64,000 bases of DNA from Chitinophagaceae bacterium T5-Br10_B2g13 (GTDB lineage Bacteria; Bacteroidota; Rhodothermia; Balneolales; Balneolaceae): assembly GCA_001564065.1 (NCBI GenBank), contig LKNA01000005.1:20426-84425 (forward strand), read 5' to 3'. Positions within the stretch are counted from its first letter, which is position 1; every line of letters begins with the position of its first letter. The notes under the pieces are model-generated. The model was not told where the DNA came from. It did no database searches and was given only the letters and a program-made list of their open reading frames with translations. Both the position numbers and the translations under genes were made by a program. Of the stretch, positions 24,820 to 34,265 are shown piece after piece.

Positions 24820-26610
24820 CTATTTATCAGAACCTGAAGTAACCACATCCTGATCCCTGTACTGCAGTTCATACAATCTCCTGTATATACCATCCTCTTT
24901 GGTCAGTAATAACTTGTGTGACCCCTCTTCTCTGATTTTTCCTTTGTGCATCACCAATATCTTATCCGCACCGCGAATTGTTGAAAGTCGATGAGCAATC
25001 ACTATGGAAGTTCTGCCTTTCATCATTTTGTCACATGCTTTGGAAACCAGCTCCTCGGTTTCAGAATCCACGCTCGATGTGGCCTCATCCAGAACCAGAA
25101 TTTTTGGGTCATATACTATCGCCCTTACAAAACAGATAAGCTGTCTCTGACCCATTGAAAGCGATGCTCCGCGTTCGTTCAGAACGTAATCATAACCGCC
25201 GGGCAGTTTCGATATAAACTTATGGCAGTCTACCTCTTTTGATGCTTTGATAACATCATCCCTTGATATCTGATTATTGCCAAGTGTGATATTTTCCAAA
25301 ACTGTCCCTGAAAAGAGAGCGTTATCCTGAAGCACCAGACCGAAATTTTTGCGCAAACCATTCAGAGACAACTCCTTGATATTCTGACCATCCAGTAAGA
25401 TCTCACCATCGTTAATATCGTAGTATCTCATCAATAAATTGATAATGGTTGATTTACCGGCCCCCGTAGCCCCTACAATGGCCAGCAGCTCTCCGGGCTC
25501 TGCTTTAAAGGATACATCTTTCAAAATGATTTCATCATCCTGATTGTAAGAAAACCACACATTTTTAAACTCAACCTCACCACGGACATCATCTATCTGA
25601 ATAGGATTATCCGATTCAACCACCTCTTTCTTTGTATCCAGAACATCAAAAATCCGCTCAGATGAGGCCAGTGCCGACTGCAGCGTGTTGTACTTTTCAG
25701 AGAGTCCTCTAATGGGATTGAAAAACTGTCTCACATACTGAATAAAAGCTAAAAGTACACCAAATGTTACCTGATCCATCAGTGCCCTTGCACCACCGTA
25801 CCAAACCACCAGCGCCATTGCAAGGCTGGCTAAAACTTCTACCACCGGCCAGAAAATGGAAAAATAGAAAATGGTTTGAATATGAGCTTTCCGGTGGTCT
25901 GCGTTGATCGACTCAAACTGCTCTTTCTGCTTTTTCTCTCTGTTAAAGAGCTGAACCACAGCCATTCCGCTGATATGCTCCTGAACAAAAGAGTTTAGCC
26001 GTGCTATCTGATCTCTCACTTCCAGAAATGCAGAGCGTACTTTACTTTTAAACCAAAACGTTGAGTAGAAAAGAATAGGCAACACAAGTATTGCGATGAT
26101 GGTCAACTCCCAGCTCATTACAAGCATAAAGTAGAGTATGAAAAAGATCCTGAACAGATCTCCGATCATATTTACTATACCGTCACTCAGTAGCTCACTA
26201 AGAGCTTCAATATCATTGGTTGTGCGAGTGATAAGCCGGCCAATTGGATTTTTATCGAAAAACTGCACGTGAAGGGATTGAATCTTCTCAAATACAGCAT
26301 TTCGGAGACGAAATAGTGCCCCCTGTCCAAACCACCTAGTCAGATAGGTATTGGCTACCAGAATGATAAACTCCCCTATAAGTGCCAGGCCAAGAAGCAT
26401 GATAATCCACATAAGACCGCTGTAGTCATCTACGGCTATGTAGTCATCTACGGCAATCTGAGTTAGCTTGGGACGAACAGTACCTAAAAAAGCTGCAGAT
26501 AGGGTCAACCCTATGGCCAGGAGTGCCCACCATTTATAAGGTTCAAAAAAGTAGTAAAGCCGTCGAATCAATACAGAATCGACGGCTTCAGAGTCATGTT
26601 TATTACTCAA
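24820..26610 (-). CDS. ABC half-exporter, MdlB/YheH-like (permease plus ATPase)
   Basis: The 596-residue protein has an N-terminal six-helix ABC exporter domain (about 20-320) and a C-terminal ATPase. Walker A GATGAGKST is near 380, the signature is the non-standard LSMGQ (residues 484-488, codons 25161-25147), and Walker B with the catalytic glutamate is LVLDEATSSVD near 502. A variant signature next to an intact glutamate is typical of one half of heterodimeric exporters (MdlB, YheH/BmrD, TM288). The partner with the complementary defect is at 27948, beyond the RNase Z gene. Likely cargo is lipids or drugs; not readable from sequence. Confidence 0.9.
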   Translation of the reverse strand: MSNKHDSEAVDSVLIRRLYYFFEPYKWWALLAIGLTLSAAFLGTVRPKLTQIAVDDYIAVDDYSGLMWIIMLLGLALIGEFIILVANTYLTRWFGQGALFRLRNAVFEKIQSLHVQFFDKNPIGRLITRTTNDIEALSELLSDGIVNMIGDLFRIFFILYFMLVMSWELTIIAILVLPILFYSTFWFKSKVRSAFLEVRDQIARLNSFVQEHISGMAVVQLFNREKKQKEQFESINADHRKAHIQTIFYFSIFWPVVEVLASLAMALVVWYGGARALMDQVTFGVLLAFIQYVRQFFNPIRGLSEKYNTLQSALASSERIFDVLDTKKEVVESDNPIQIDDVRGEVEFKNVWFSYNQDDEIILKDVSFKAEPGELLAIVGATGAGKSTIINLLMRYYDINDGEILLDGQNIKELSLNGLRKNFGLVLQDNALFSGTVLENITLGNNQISRDDVIKASKEVDCHKFISKLPGGYDYVLNERGASLSMGQRQLICFVRAIVYDPKILVLDEATSSVDSETEELVSKACDKMMKGRTSIVIAHRLSTIRGADKILVMHKGKIREEGSHKLLLTKEDGIYRRLYELQYRDQDVVTSGSDK

Positions 26611-26622
26611 ATTAATCCGATT

Positions 26623-27885
26623 TTAAAATCTGTCGAAATCGTCGAATGGTGTTCTTGGAGTAATGTGTTTTGGGGGCCTCGACGTTCCCTCATTGCTATC
26701 TTTCTGATCGCGATTATCTCTTTTATCGCTGTAATCTTTGGGAGAGCGTTCTCTTCTCTTTCTTCCCTGATCACTCCGGCTTCTTCGACTACTGCTTCCG
26801 CGATCACGGTCTGAGCTTCTGCCCCTTCCGGATGAAGATTTTCGTTTTCTAAAATTCTTCTTCCCACGATCACTTCCGCCACGACTGCTTTTGCCGCGCG
26901 AATCACCGCTTTTCTTATCATCAATTTCTTTGATGTACACTTTTTGCTGTACAATACCCTTCTCCTGCGATGGATTTGTAAAAATTGGTCGCAGTTCGGT
27001 GGCAAGCCAGGCCGGGAAAAATTTCTCGCGAGCTTCTTGCAGCAGAATAAAAGGATTGGTATAACGGGCAGAAAAATGGCTGATAACCAATAGCTTCGTT
27101 TGCGCTTCGTTAGCCACTCTGGCTGCATCAGCAGATGTGGAATGGCCGGTTTCTGCAGCTTTATCTGCTAAACTCTCACTGAATGTCGCTTCGTGATAAA
27201 GAATATTGGTATTCATCGCCAATTTCACAGAGTTCGGGCAGTACTTTGTATCTGTGATATATGCAAAACTATCGCCCGGACGCGGATGACCTACAATTTC
27301 ATAAGACTTCACAACCGTTCCATCTTCAAGCTCAACGTCATCTCCTGCCTTCAGAGCCTTGTACTGCTCATCTTTATTTATGCCAAGCTTTTCAGCTTTC
27401 TCTGCATCTACTTTACCGGGTTTATCCTTCTCCTGAAAGCGATAACCAAGGCAGAATTTAGTGTGATTAAGCGGACGCGCCTCCACATAATATTCATCGG
27501 CGTCAACAACACGCTCCGACTCAATTCCCTCTTCCACTTCAACATAATTTATAGTGAAACCCAGATCTAGTTTAGAGAACTGAATATTCCACTCCAGGAA
27601 TTCTTTAATACCTTTTGGGCCAACAACTGTTAAATCATTTTCCCTGCGCTGCAACTGAAGTGTAGATATCAACCCGATCAAACCGGAAAAGTGATCCACA
27701 TCGAAGTGAGAAATGAATATGTTTTCAATTTTTGAGCGTTTTAAACCCGCCTGTAGCATTCTCATTTGAGCATTTTCGCCGCAATCAAAAAGATGGATAT
27801 CTCCTTCGCGCCAAAGTGCTACCGATGATAAATGTCTGGTTGCTGTGGGGGTTGCAGATGCAACACCTAATGGTACAATGATCAT
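26623..27885 (-). CDS. rnz: Ribonuclease Z with RS/RG-rich tail and altered HxHxDH motif
   Basis: RNase Z matures tRNA 3' ends. The metallo-beta-lactamase core fits family members: FDCGENAQMRM near 33-43, GYRFQEKDKPGKVD near 147, the ITDTKYCP block near 210, and GHSTSADAARVANEAQTKLLVISHFSARY near 243-271. But the metal motif HxHxDH reads HFDVDH (residues 60-65; Asp62 codon at 27702-27700, GAT where CAT is expected). Residues about 305-420 form a disordered tail rich in R, S, G and D (SRGKSSRGGSDRGKK and so on), not found in common RNase Z. It sits between the two ABC half-exporter genes. Confidence 0.9.
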   Translation of the reverse strand: MIIVPLGVASATPTATRHLSSVALWREGDIHLFDCGENAQMRMLQAGLKRSKIENIFISHFDVDHFSGLIGLISTLQLQRRENDLTVVGPKGIKEFLEWNIQFSKLDLGFTINYVEVEEGIESERVVDADEYYVEARPLNHTKFCLGYRFQEKDKPGKVDAEKAEKLGINKDEQYKALKAGDDVELEDGTVVKSYEIVGHPRPGDSFAYITDTKYCPNSVKLAMNTNILYHEATFSESLADKAAETGHSTSADAARVANEAQTKLLVISHFSARYTNPFILLQEAREKFFPAWLATELRPIFTNPSQEKGIVQQKVYIKEIDDKKSGDSRGKSSRGGSDRGKKNFRKRKSSSGRGRSSDRDRGSSSRRSRSDQGRKRRERSPKDYSDKRDNRDQKDSNEGTSRPPKHITPRTPFDDFDRF

Positions 27886-27947
27886 AGTATCTCCCGCTGT
27901 GTTTTATAGGGCTTTTGCCTTTCAAACAAAAGTACCCCGTTAAGCAT

Positions 27948-29744
27948 TTATATTTGAGCTAATTCTTGTTCGAGTAGTTGTTTTTGATACATTCTTGCAT
28001 ATTGTCCCTTTGTTGCAAGTAAGTCATCATGAGAACCGTGTTCTATTATAGAACCGTCCTGAATATAAAAAATTATATCGGCGTTTTTAACTGTAGATAT
28101 ACGATGAGAAATCATGATTGTCGTTCTGTCAGACAGCTTTTTGTTTAGATAGTTCAGTATAGCCTCTTCAGTGTTGGTATCTACAGCGCTTAGAGAATCG
28201 TCTAATACAATTATTTTAGGATTTTTGATAAGCGCCCTCGCTATCGCAGTTCTCTGTTTTTGTCCACCCGATAGGGTTATTCCCCTTTCTCCTACCATGG
28301 TCTCAAATTTTTTCTCAAAATCCAAAATATTATCCAGAACCTGGGCGCTTTCTGCAGCCTTCTCTACCATTTCCATAGATGCATTTTCAACTCCAAACGC
28401 AATATTCTCTTTTATTGAAGTTGAGAAGAGAAATGTTTCCTGGGGTACATATCCAATAAAATCCCTTAGCTGGGTTAAATTCCAATTTTTGAGATCAACT
28501 CCATCAATACAAATTTCCCCTTCTGTGGGATCAAACAATCGGGGAATTAAATTTACCAATGTTGATTTACCTGATCCTGTACGACCTACAATCGCAACCT
28601 TACTGCCCAGAGCTATTTTTAGCGATATATTTTTCAATGCTACCTCGTCTGCACCCGGGTACGAAAAACTTACATTTTTAAACTCTATTTCACCTTTTAC
28701 CTTGTCTGCTGCACGTTTCTCCTTATTGTCTTTTATCTCAACAGGTTCTGTCAGCATTTTATCAATTCTCTCCCACGAGGCCAGCGATTTTTGAAGTGTA
28801 TTCACCGTATATCCCAATGATGCCACAGGCCAGGTGAGATAGGCCACATAAATCACAAATTCAGCAATATTACCAACTGTGATCAAGCCATCAATTACCA
28901 TCAACCCGCCCTGCCAGATAACAATTACGACTGATGCGCCAATCAACAGATTCAATGTAGGGTGAAAAAGAGATTCTACCATGTCGAGCTTCAATTTTTT
29001 CTTGCGATAGGAATCACTGATCTCCTCAAACCGCTCCTGCTCATACTGCTCCCTGTTAAATGCTTTAATCAACCGTATACTGTTAAAGGACTCCTGTGCC
29101 CTACCCGCTACTTCAGAGTATTGATCCTGAATAATTAACTGATATTTATTGATAAATCCGCTCACCCAATACGCAAATGCGGATAGAAATGGTAGAGGAA
29201 CCAGCGCCCAGAAAGTCAGCTTCGGATTTACAATTATCATCATCGTAATAATAAAACCGGCTCTTGTAAATGTATTGATGGTGTACATCAAAACAGGACC
29301 AAAATATTCACGCACCCTTGCTACATCCTCCGTAGCTCTCACGTAAACATCTCCTGACTTATTCGATGCAAAATATCTTTGAGGCAGTTTGAAGAGCTTG
29401 TCGATGATCCGGTTTCGAATATCAAATTCAATTTTACGGGAACTGACAATGAGCGTTTGCCGGGTTGCAAAAAGAAGTATCCCGTACATCAGTACCGTAC
29501 CGATCAAAAGAAGTGAGTTGATAGCAAGAACAACACCGGCTTCGCTACTGAAAAGAACCTGAAATACAGAAGTAAACTCTCCTGAATAGTCATCCACCAG
29601 CAGTTCTACTTCATCCATCGTTCTACGGATGAAAACCGGAATCCAGATCAGAAAAAAATTGGATGCAGTTAAAAAAAGTGCACCCAATAGGATGGTTCCT
29701 TTATACTCCCGTAAATATTGATTCAGTTTCTTTAGAGAATCCAA
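27948..29744 (-). CDS. ABC half-exporter, MdlA/BmrC-like with degenerate Walker B
   Basis: This 598-residue protein has the six-helix exporter domain (about 15-310) and an ATPase with Walker A GRTGSGKST near 388 and a canonical LSGGQ near 490. Walker B reads IIVLDDSLSAVD: the catalytic glutamate is aspartate (residue 516, codon GAT at 28199-28197). This is the hallmark of the inactive-site subunit of heterodimeric exporters such as MdlA, BmrC and TM287. The matching partner with LSMGQ and an intact glutamate is encoded at 24820-26610, so one transporter is very likely made from both. The first residues MDSLKKLNQYLREYKG are a normal cytoplasmic start. Confidence 0.9.
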   Translation of the reverse strand: MDSLKKLNQYLREYKGTILLGALFLTASNFFLIWIPVFIRRTMDEVELLVDDYSGEFTSVFQVLFSSEAGVVLAINSLLLIGTVLMYGILLFATRQTLIVSSRKIEFDIRNRIIDKLFKLPQRYFASNKSGDVYVRATEDVARVREYFGPVLMYTINTFTRAGFIITMMIIVNPKLTFWALVPLPFLSAFAYWVSGFINKYQLIIQDQYSEVAGRAQESFNSIRLIKAFNREQYEQERFEEISDSYRKKKLKLDMVESLFHPTLNLLIGASVVIVIWQGGLMVIDGLITVGNIAEFVIYVAYLTWPVASLGYTVNTLQKSLASWERIDKMLTEPVEIKDNKEKRAADKVKGEIEFKNVSFSYPGADEVALKNISLKIALGSKVAIVGRTGSGKSTLVNLIPRLFDPTEGEICIDGVDLKNWNLTQLRDFIGYVPQETFLFSTSIKENIAFGVENASMEMVEKAAESAQVLDNILDFEKKFETMVGERGITLSGGQKQRTAIARALIKNPKIIVLDDSLSAVDTNTEEAILNYLNKKLSDRTTIMISHRISTVKNADIIFYIQDGSIIEHGSHDDLLATKGQYARMYQKQLLEQELAQI

Positions 29745-29796
29745 GATCAGGTTTTTTGGTTAGGTAACACTTTCTGAAACCTGACGAAGATTTTAA

Positions 29797-30840
29797 TCAT
29801 TCCCAGCCTTTATACTTTTCAATCCAGTGGTTGGCCAGTTTATAACCAGACCTGTAAGCTGCATCAATATCACTTCCCTCAAAGTAGTCGCCAATAAGAG
29901 CCAGTGGCGTCTCTTCTATCTCCATTTCAAAGTAGGGGCGTTTTAAAGATTTGGCCGACTGACTAAACCTCCAGAAATGAAGCTGACTCCATTCCGGAGT
30001 TACAGTCCAGCCTCCCGCAATTTCAGAGAGTTCTGAAAGCAGTGCTTTTTTAACCGTCTCTTCATCCGAGTGCCTGTGCTTTCTGGCAAAGACATCCGTT
30101 GAGTGGACGACCAGTCTGCAATCTTTGTCTCCGTCGTGCTTCGAGGCTTCATTAGAAATAAAACGGATCGAACTGTTCTTACAGTGAATACCATCCCAAT
30201 CCGGTATCTCTGAATTTCCATACCCAAGCATCAGCGAATAAGACGGATTGTAAAAAACCTCATCAATATCCCGAATCATTTTAAGTGTGGAGACTTCATC
30301 AGTGGTAGTATTCAAAATTCCGTATGCCTGTGGCGCCGGTGTCGCTATAATTACCGCATCAGCACCAAATGTCTCCCTGGACTGCAAGTTGATCATCCAT
30401 GAACGTTTTTTACGTCTGTTCTCACCGATATGAGTCAGTCCGCCAACACGTTCACTGTTTTTTACATCAACCCAGCGGCTCAAATATTTCCCTATCGAGT
30501 TCATTCCATCGGTTGCGGTAAACGTAGCTCTGTCCTGTTGATTAGGATTTCGATCGATCAATTTTTCACCGTCCCAAAATTTAAAGTCATTACCCCAAAG
30601 CTTAATGATTTTCTTTTCGAGCAGTTCGGCCGTGAACTGCTGAAATTCCGGAGAGTTCGCTGAAAAATAGGAGACTCCGTGATCAAGCTTTAACTCCAGA
30701 TCATCTCCGGCGTAACGTGTAGCCATACGACCGCCAAAGCCCCTGCTTTTTTCAAAAATGGTTACATCATGACCTGCATTCGCCAGCAGACGACCTGCCG
30801 TTAAGCCTGCAATTCCTGCTCCGATAATCCCAATTACCAT
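29797..30840 (-). CDS. FAD-dependent oxidoreductase, renalase-like
   Basis: The 347-residue flavoprotein begins with the dinucleotide-binding GIIGAGIAGLTAGRLL (residues 4-19) and FEKSRGFGGRMATRY (near 30-44), the pattern of bacterial renalase-type amine oxidoreductases, which oxidise misreduced nicotinamide cofactors. The C-terminal block ALIGDYFEGSDIDAAYRSGYKLANHW binds the flavin. It has no signal peptide. It ends 52 bp before the start of the ABC half-exporter gene on the same strand, with 109 bp separating its start from the AtuA-like gene. Confidence 0.85.
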   Translation of the reverse strand: MVIGIIGAGIAGLTAGRLLANAGHDVTIFEKSRGFGGRMATRYAGDDLELKLDHGVSYFSANSPEFQQFTAELLEKKIIKLWGNDFKFWDGEKLIDRNPNQQDRATFTATDGMNSIGKYLSRWVDVKNSERVGGLTHIGENRRKKRSWMINLQSRETFGADAVIIATPAPQAYGILNTTTDEVSTLKMIRDIDEVFYNPSYSLMLGYGNSEIPDWDGIHCKNSSIRFISNEASKHDGDKDCRLVVHSTDVFARKHRHSDEETVKKALLSELSEIAGGWTVTPEWSQLHFWRFSQSAKSLKRPYFEMEIEETPLALIGDYFEGSDIDAAYRSGYKLANHWIEKYKGWE

Positions 30841-30949
30841 ATCAATTCCTTAATGCCAGTTAGTATTTGTTCAATTGTCATCTAAAATAATGAAGTAAAT
30901 AAGTTAAAGAACAATTCAGTCTACTTCTTATCAAATTTTGTACGGATTA

Positions 30950-32317
30950 TCAGATATCATAAACCGTAACACGAGGCATAGCTGCTTTTTTATCAAGTAA
31001 AGCTGGCCAGTATGCTACCACTTCACTCGCTTTTGGCCGGCCTCCGGCAAATCCTGTAACTCCACTTGGTCCGGTAAGAATGAGCGGGGCAATCTCCATT
31101 CCAAATCGATTTAACTCCTCTTTGGAGTCACCGTGAACAGATATCCGAAGCTGTACTTCATTAATTTCACTTAAATCGCCATTTAAAAGATCAGAATCTT
31201 CGTTACATGCATTCAAACCAACATATTCAATGTTAGTGTCTCTGAATGAGATTCCAAGTTTTTCAGCTCTTTTTAACAGTATTTCGCCGGCTGCTTTTGC
31301 CTTTTTTACAGCGTCTGGCCAGCTGTAAACCAGAGTTGAGGATAATTTATATCCATCAATGTAGCTGGCAGATATTTTATATGTCGGGGTATCCGGTTTG
31401 CCTTTTATCCCCCAGATTTTAACACGGTTTTCACCGTCTTGCTTCAATTGTATTGTAGAGAAATCAGCAGTACAATCGGGTGTTATGTAGCCGGCTGGAT
31501 CTCCAATTTCATAGAGTAACTGCTCTTTAACCGTCATTTCTGAGACAAGACCGCCGCTGTTTTCATGTTTTGTTACATAAAATGTACCGTCGGGGTGTGC
31601 TTCTATTATCGGAAAGCCGATATCTACAAAGTCTTCCACCTTTTCCCAGTCTGTGAAGTTTCCGCCGCTGACCTGTGCACCGCACTCAATGATATGTCCG
31701 GCAATTGTACCTGTCGACATTAAGTCGAAATCATCTAAATCCCATCCAAATTCATACGCCATGGGGGCAAGAGTTAAACCGGTGTCTGTTACACGGCCGG
31801 TAATAACAATATCTGCACCTTTTTGAAGTGCTTCAACAATTGGCCTGCATCCGAAATAGACATTGGCACTGAGCAGATCATCTTTAACTTCAGTGATTGG
31901 TGCCCCTGTCTCCATGTTCTTTAATTCGTGTCCCTGGCTGATAATTTCATCCAGGTTAGGCAGAATATCATCGCCATCAACAACGGCAACCTTGATTCCT
32001 GTATACCCTTTCTCTTTTGCGAGTTCTATAATGGCGTCCTTACAGGCTTTTGGGTTCACACCGCCGGCGTTGGATACTACTTTAACACCCTTGTTTTTAA
32101 TTTCATCAAGTGTTTGTTCAATAACGCGTACAAAGTCCCGGGCATAGCCGTGCTTTTCATTTCTCATGCGCTGTTTCTGCATGATGGACATCGTTACCTC
32201 AGCCAGATAGTCCATGACCAGATAATCGATTTCTCCGCGTTTGACCTGTTCAACCGGTGCATCCGGTAAGTCACCCCAAAATCCCTGCCCTGATGCAATT
32301 CTTATATACTCTTTCAC
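30950..32317 (-). CDS. AtuA-family (DUF1446) acyclic terpene utilisation protein
   Basis: The 455-residue protein matches the AtuA/DUF1446 family: GQGFWGDLPDAP near residue 9, DYLVMDYLAEVTMSIMQKQ near 31, SNAGGVNPKACKDAI near 79, and DIVITGRVTDTGLTLAPM near 168-185. AtuA is needed for growth on citronellol and geraniol in Pseudomonas, but its chemistry is not established. The neighbour 218 bp upstream is a carboxylase beta subunit, as in the Atu and Liu clusters. The other Atu/Liu genes (biotin carboxylase alpha, enoyl-CoA hydratase, lyase) are missing here, so a branched acyl-CoA carboxylation role is only inference. Confidence 0.82.
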   Translation of the reverse strand: MKEYIRIASGQGFWGDLPDAPVEQVKRGEIDYLVMDYLAEVTMSIMQKQRMRNEKHGYARDFVRVIEQTLDEIKNKGVKVVSNAGGVNPKACKDAIIELAKEKGYTGIKVAVVDGDDILPNLDEIISQGHELKNMETGAPITEVKDDLLSANVYFGCRPIVEALQKGADIVITGRVTDTGLTLAPMAYEFGWDLDDFDLMSTGTIAGHIIECGAQVSGGNFTDWEKVEDFVDIGFPIIEAHPDGTFYVTKHENSGGLVSEMTVKEQLLYEIGDPAGYITPDCTADFSTIQLKQDGENRVKIWGIKGKPDTPTYKISASYIDGYKLSSTLVYSWPDAVKKAKAAGEILLKRAEKLGISFRDTNIEYVGLNACNEDSDLLNGDLSEINEVQLRISVHGDSKEELNRFGMEIAPLILTGPSGVTGFAGGRPKASEVVAYWPALLDKKAAMPRVTVYDI

Positions 32318-32535
32318 AAATAGCTCCTTTTTTTATTAAAAACATCGAGAATTAAATATCGTGATTTTAATCGAAGTTCTGAAACCGGATTCCTTCTAAT
32401 TGACTGCTGCTAATTCGGATGAAACAGCAACAGATTGACGTAGAATTAGTACAGGAAAACAACTCGGCTTAATTAAAATCACAATACATTTGATTTACCG
32501 CCCCAGCGATGAGTGATTCACCACCCATTTGTAAA

Positions 32536-34146
32536 CTAAACCTGGAAAACACCGGTTTTAAATTCCGGAATAACAGGATTGTGATCTGCACAATCTAATG
32601 CTTCAGAAATTCTGGAACGGGTACTTGCCGGATGGATAATTTCATCTACCCACAACCTTGCTGCGGCGTAGCGAACATCAGTCTGTTTATCGTACCTGCT
32701 TTTAATTCTCTGAAGAATTTCAGCTTTATCTTCGTCAGAAAGCTCTTCTCCTCTTTTCTCCAGAGAAGAAACCTGAATCTGTGTGAGTACTTTAGCCGCC
32801 TGGGTTCCTCCCATAACAGCAATTTGAGCCGTAGGCCATGCGTAGATAAACCTCGGATCATAAGCTTTACCGCACATCGCATAATTCCCGGCTCCATAAC
32901 TGTTACCCACAATAATTGTAATTTTTGGCACAGTGGAATTCGCTACCGCATTTACCATTTTAGCACCGTCTTTGATAATACCGCCGTGCTCACTTCTTTT
33001 GCCGATCATGAATCCGGTTACATCCTGCAGAAAGATAATTGGCACATTCTTTTGATTACAGTTCATAATGAAGCGAGCTCCTTTATCGGCACTGTCTGAA
33101 TATATTACTCCACCAATCTGCATTTCGCCCTGTTTACTCTTGACGATCTTACGCTGATTTGCCACAATTCCAACACTCCAGCCGTCAATTCTTGCATACC
33201 CTGTTATAAGCGTGTTTCCGTAACCTTTTTTGTACTCAGTAAACGAACCGGAGTCAACCACACTTTTTATTACGGTGTGCATATCATACGGCTTGGTGCG
33301 GTCGGCAGGAAACTCCTCTAACATTTTTTCAGGAGTGATTTCCGGCTTAACAGCCTCTTTCCGATTAAAACCTGCTTTCTGTTTTGGACCGAGTTTGTCG
33401 ACCAGATCCCGAATAGTACCCAGGCATTCGGTATCATCCTTCATCTTATAATCAGTAACGCCGCTGATTTCCGTATGAGTTGTCGCACCTCCAAGCGTTT
33501 CATTGTCAACATCCTCACCGATAGCCGCTTTTACAAGGTAACTTCCTGCTAAGAATACACTTCCCGTACCATCAACAATCAGTGCTTCGTCACTCATAAT
33601 CGGTAAGTAAGCGCCTCCGGCCACACAACTGCCCATGATGGCTGCAATCTGAGGAATTCCTTTTGCGCTCATAACTGCATTGTTTCTGAATATTCGTCCA
33701 AAGTGCTCTTTGTCGGGAAATATCTCATCCTGCATCGGAAGATAAACGCCGGCAGAGTCAACCAGATAAATAATCGGTAAGTGATTTTCGATGGCAATTT
33801 CCTGGGCTCTCAAATTCTTCTTCGCCGTCATCGGGAACCAAGCACCTGCTTTTACCGTGGCATCATTGGCAACAATCATACAGGTTCTTCCGCTCACTTG
33901 ACCTGTCCCCATTACCACTCCGGCCGAAGGGCAGCCGCCTTCATCCTCATACATTTCATAAGCCGCCCACAATCCCAACTCAGAAAGCTCTTCGCCTTCA
34001 TCCAACAGCATATCGATTCGTTCCCGGGCCGTTAATTTCCCTTTTTTATGCTCTTTTTCTATTCTTTTTTTTCCGCCGCCCTGCTTAATTTTTTCTTCTT
34101 CTCGTCTTAATGAATCCAATAGTCCGTTCAGCCAGTCTTCTTTCAT
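32536..34146 (-). CDS. Acyl-CoA carboxylase beta subunit (carboxyltransferase)
   Basis: The 536-residue carboxyltransferase transfers CO2 from biotin to an acyl-CoA. It has the family blocks GKLTARERIDMLLD (near 32-45), ANDATVKAGAWFPMTAKKNLRAQEIA (near 93), GSCVAGGAYLPIMSDEAL (near 167) and in the second half DVTGFMIGKRSEHGGIIKDGAKMVNAVANSTVPKITIIVGNSYGAGNYAMCGKAYDPRF. This is closest in style to methylcrotonoyl-CoA or geranyl-CoA carboxylase beta subunits (LiuB, AtuC). The biotin-carrying alpha subunit is not in this window. It is divergent from the GWxTD gene and leads the unit that continues into AtuA. Confidence 0.92.
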   Translation of the reverse strand: MKEDWLNGLLDSLRREEEKIKQGGGKKRIEKEHKKGKLTARERIDMLLDEGEELSELGLWAAYEMYEDEGGCPSAGVVMGTGQVSGRTCMIVANDATVKAGAWFPMTAKKNLRAQEIAIENHLPIIYLVDSAGVYLPMQDEIFPDKEHFGRIFRNNAVMSAKGIPQIAAIMGSCVAGGAYLPIMSDEALIVDGTGSVFLAGSYLVKAAIGEDVDNETLGGATTHTEISGVTDYKMKDDTECLGTIRDLVDKLGPKQKAGFNRKEAVKPEITPEKMLEEFPADRTKPYDMHTVIKSVVDSGSFTEYKKGYGNTLITGYARIDGWSVGIVANQRKIVKSKQGEMQIGGVIYSDSADKGARFIMNCNQKNVPIIFLQDVTGFMIGKRSEHGGIIKDGAKMVNAVANSTVPKITIIVGNSYGAGNYAMCGKAYDPRFIYAWPTAQIAVMGGTQAAKVLTQIQVSSLEKRGEELSDEDKAEILQRIKSRYDKQTDVRYAAARLWVDEIIHPASTRSRISEALDCADHNPVIPEFKTGVFQV

Positions 34147-34265
34147 GTCTTAGGTAGATTTAATTTAATTTTTCGGATTGATAATACTGATTGTATCGTT
34201 CTCGTTCCAAATATGTCTACGATTTCGTACGTTCAATACACAAATTATTACGAGATAGAAATATA

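Noticed and set aside
29747..29784. TCAGGTTT/AAACCTGA inverted pair as terminator between the renalase-like gene and the ABC gene
   Set aside because: The arms are short, the loop is 22 bases and there is no T-run.
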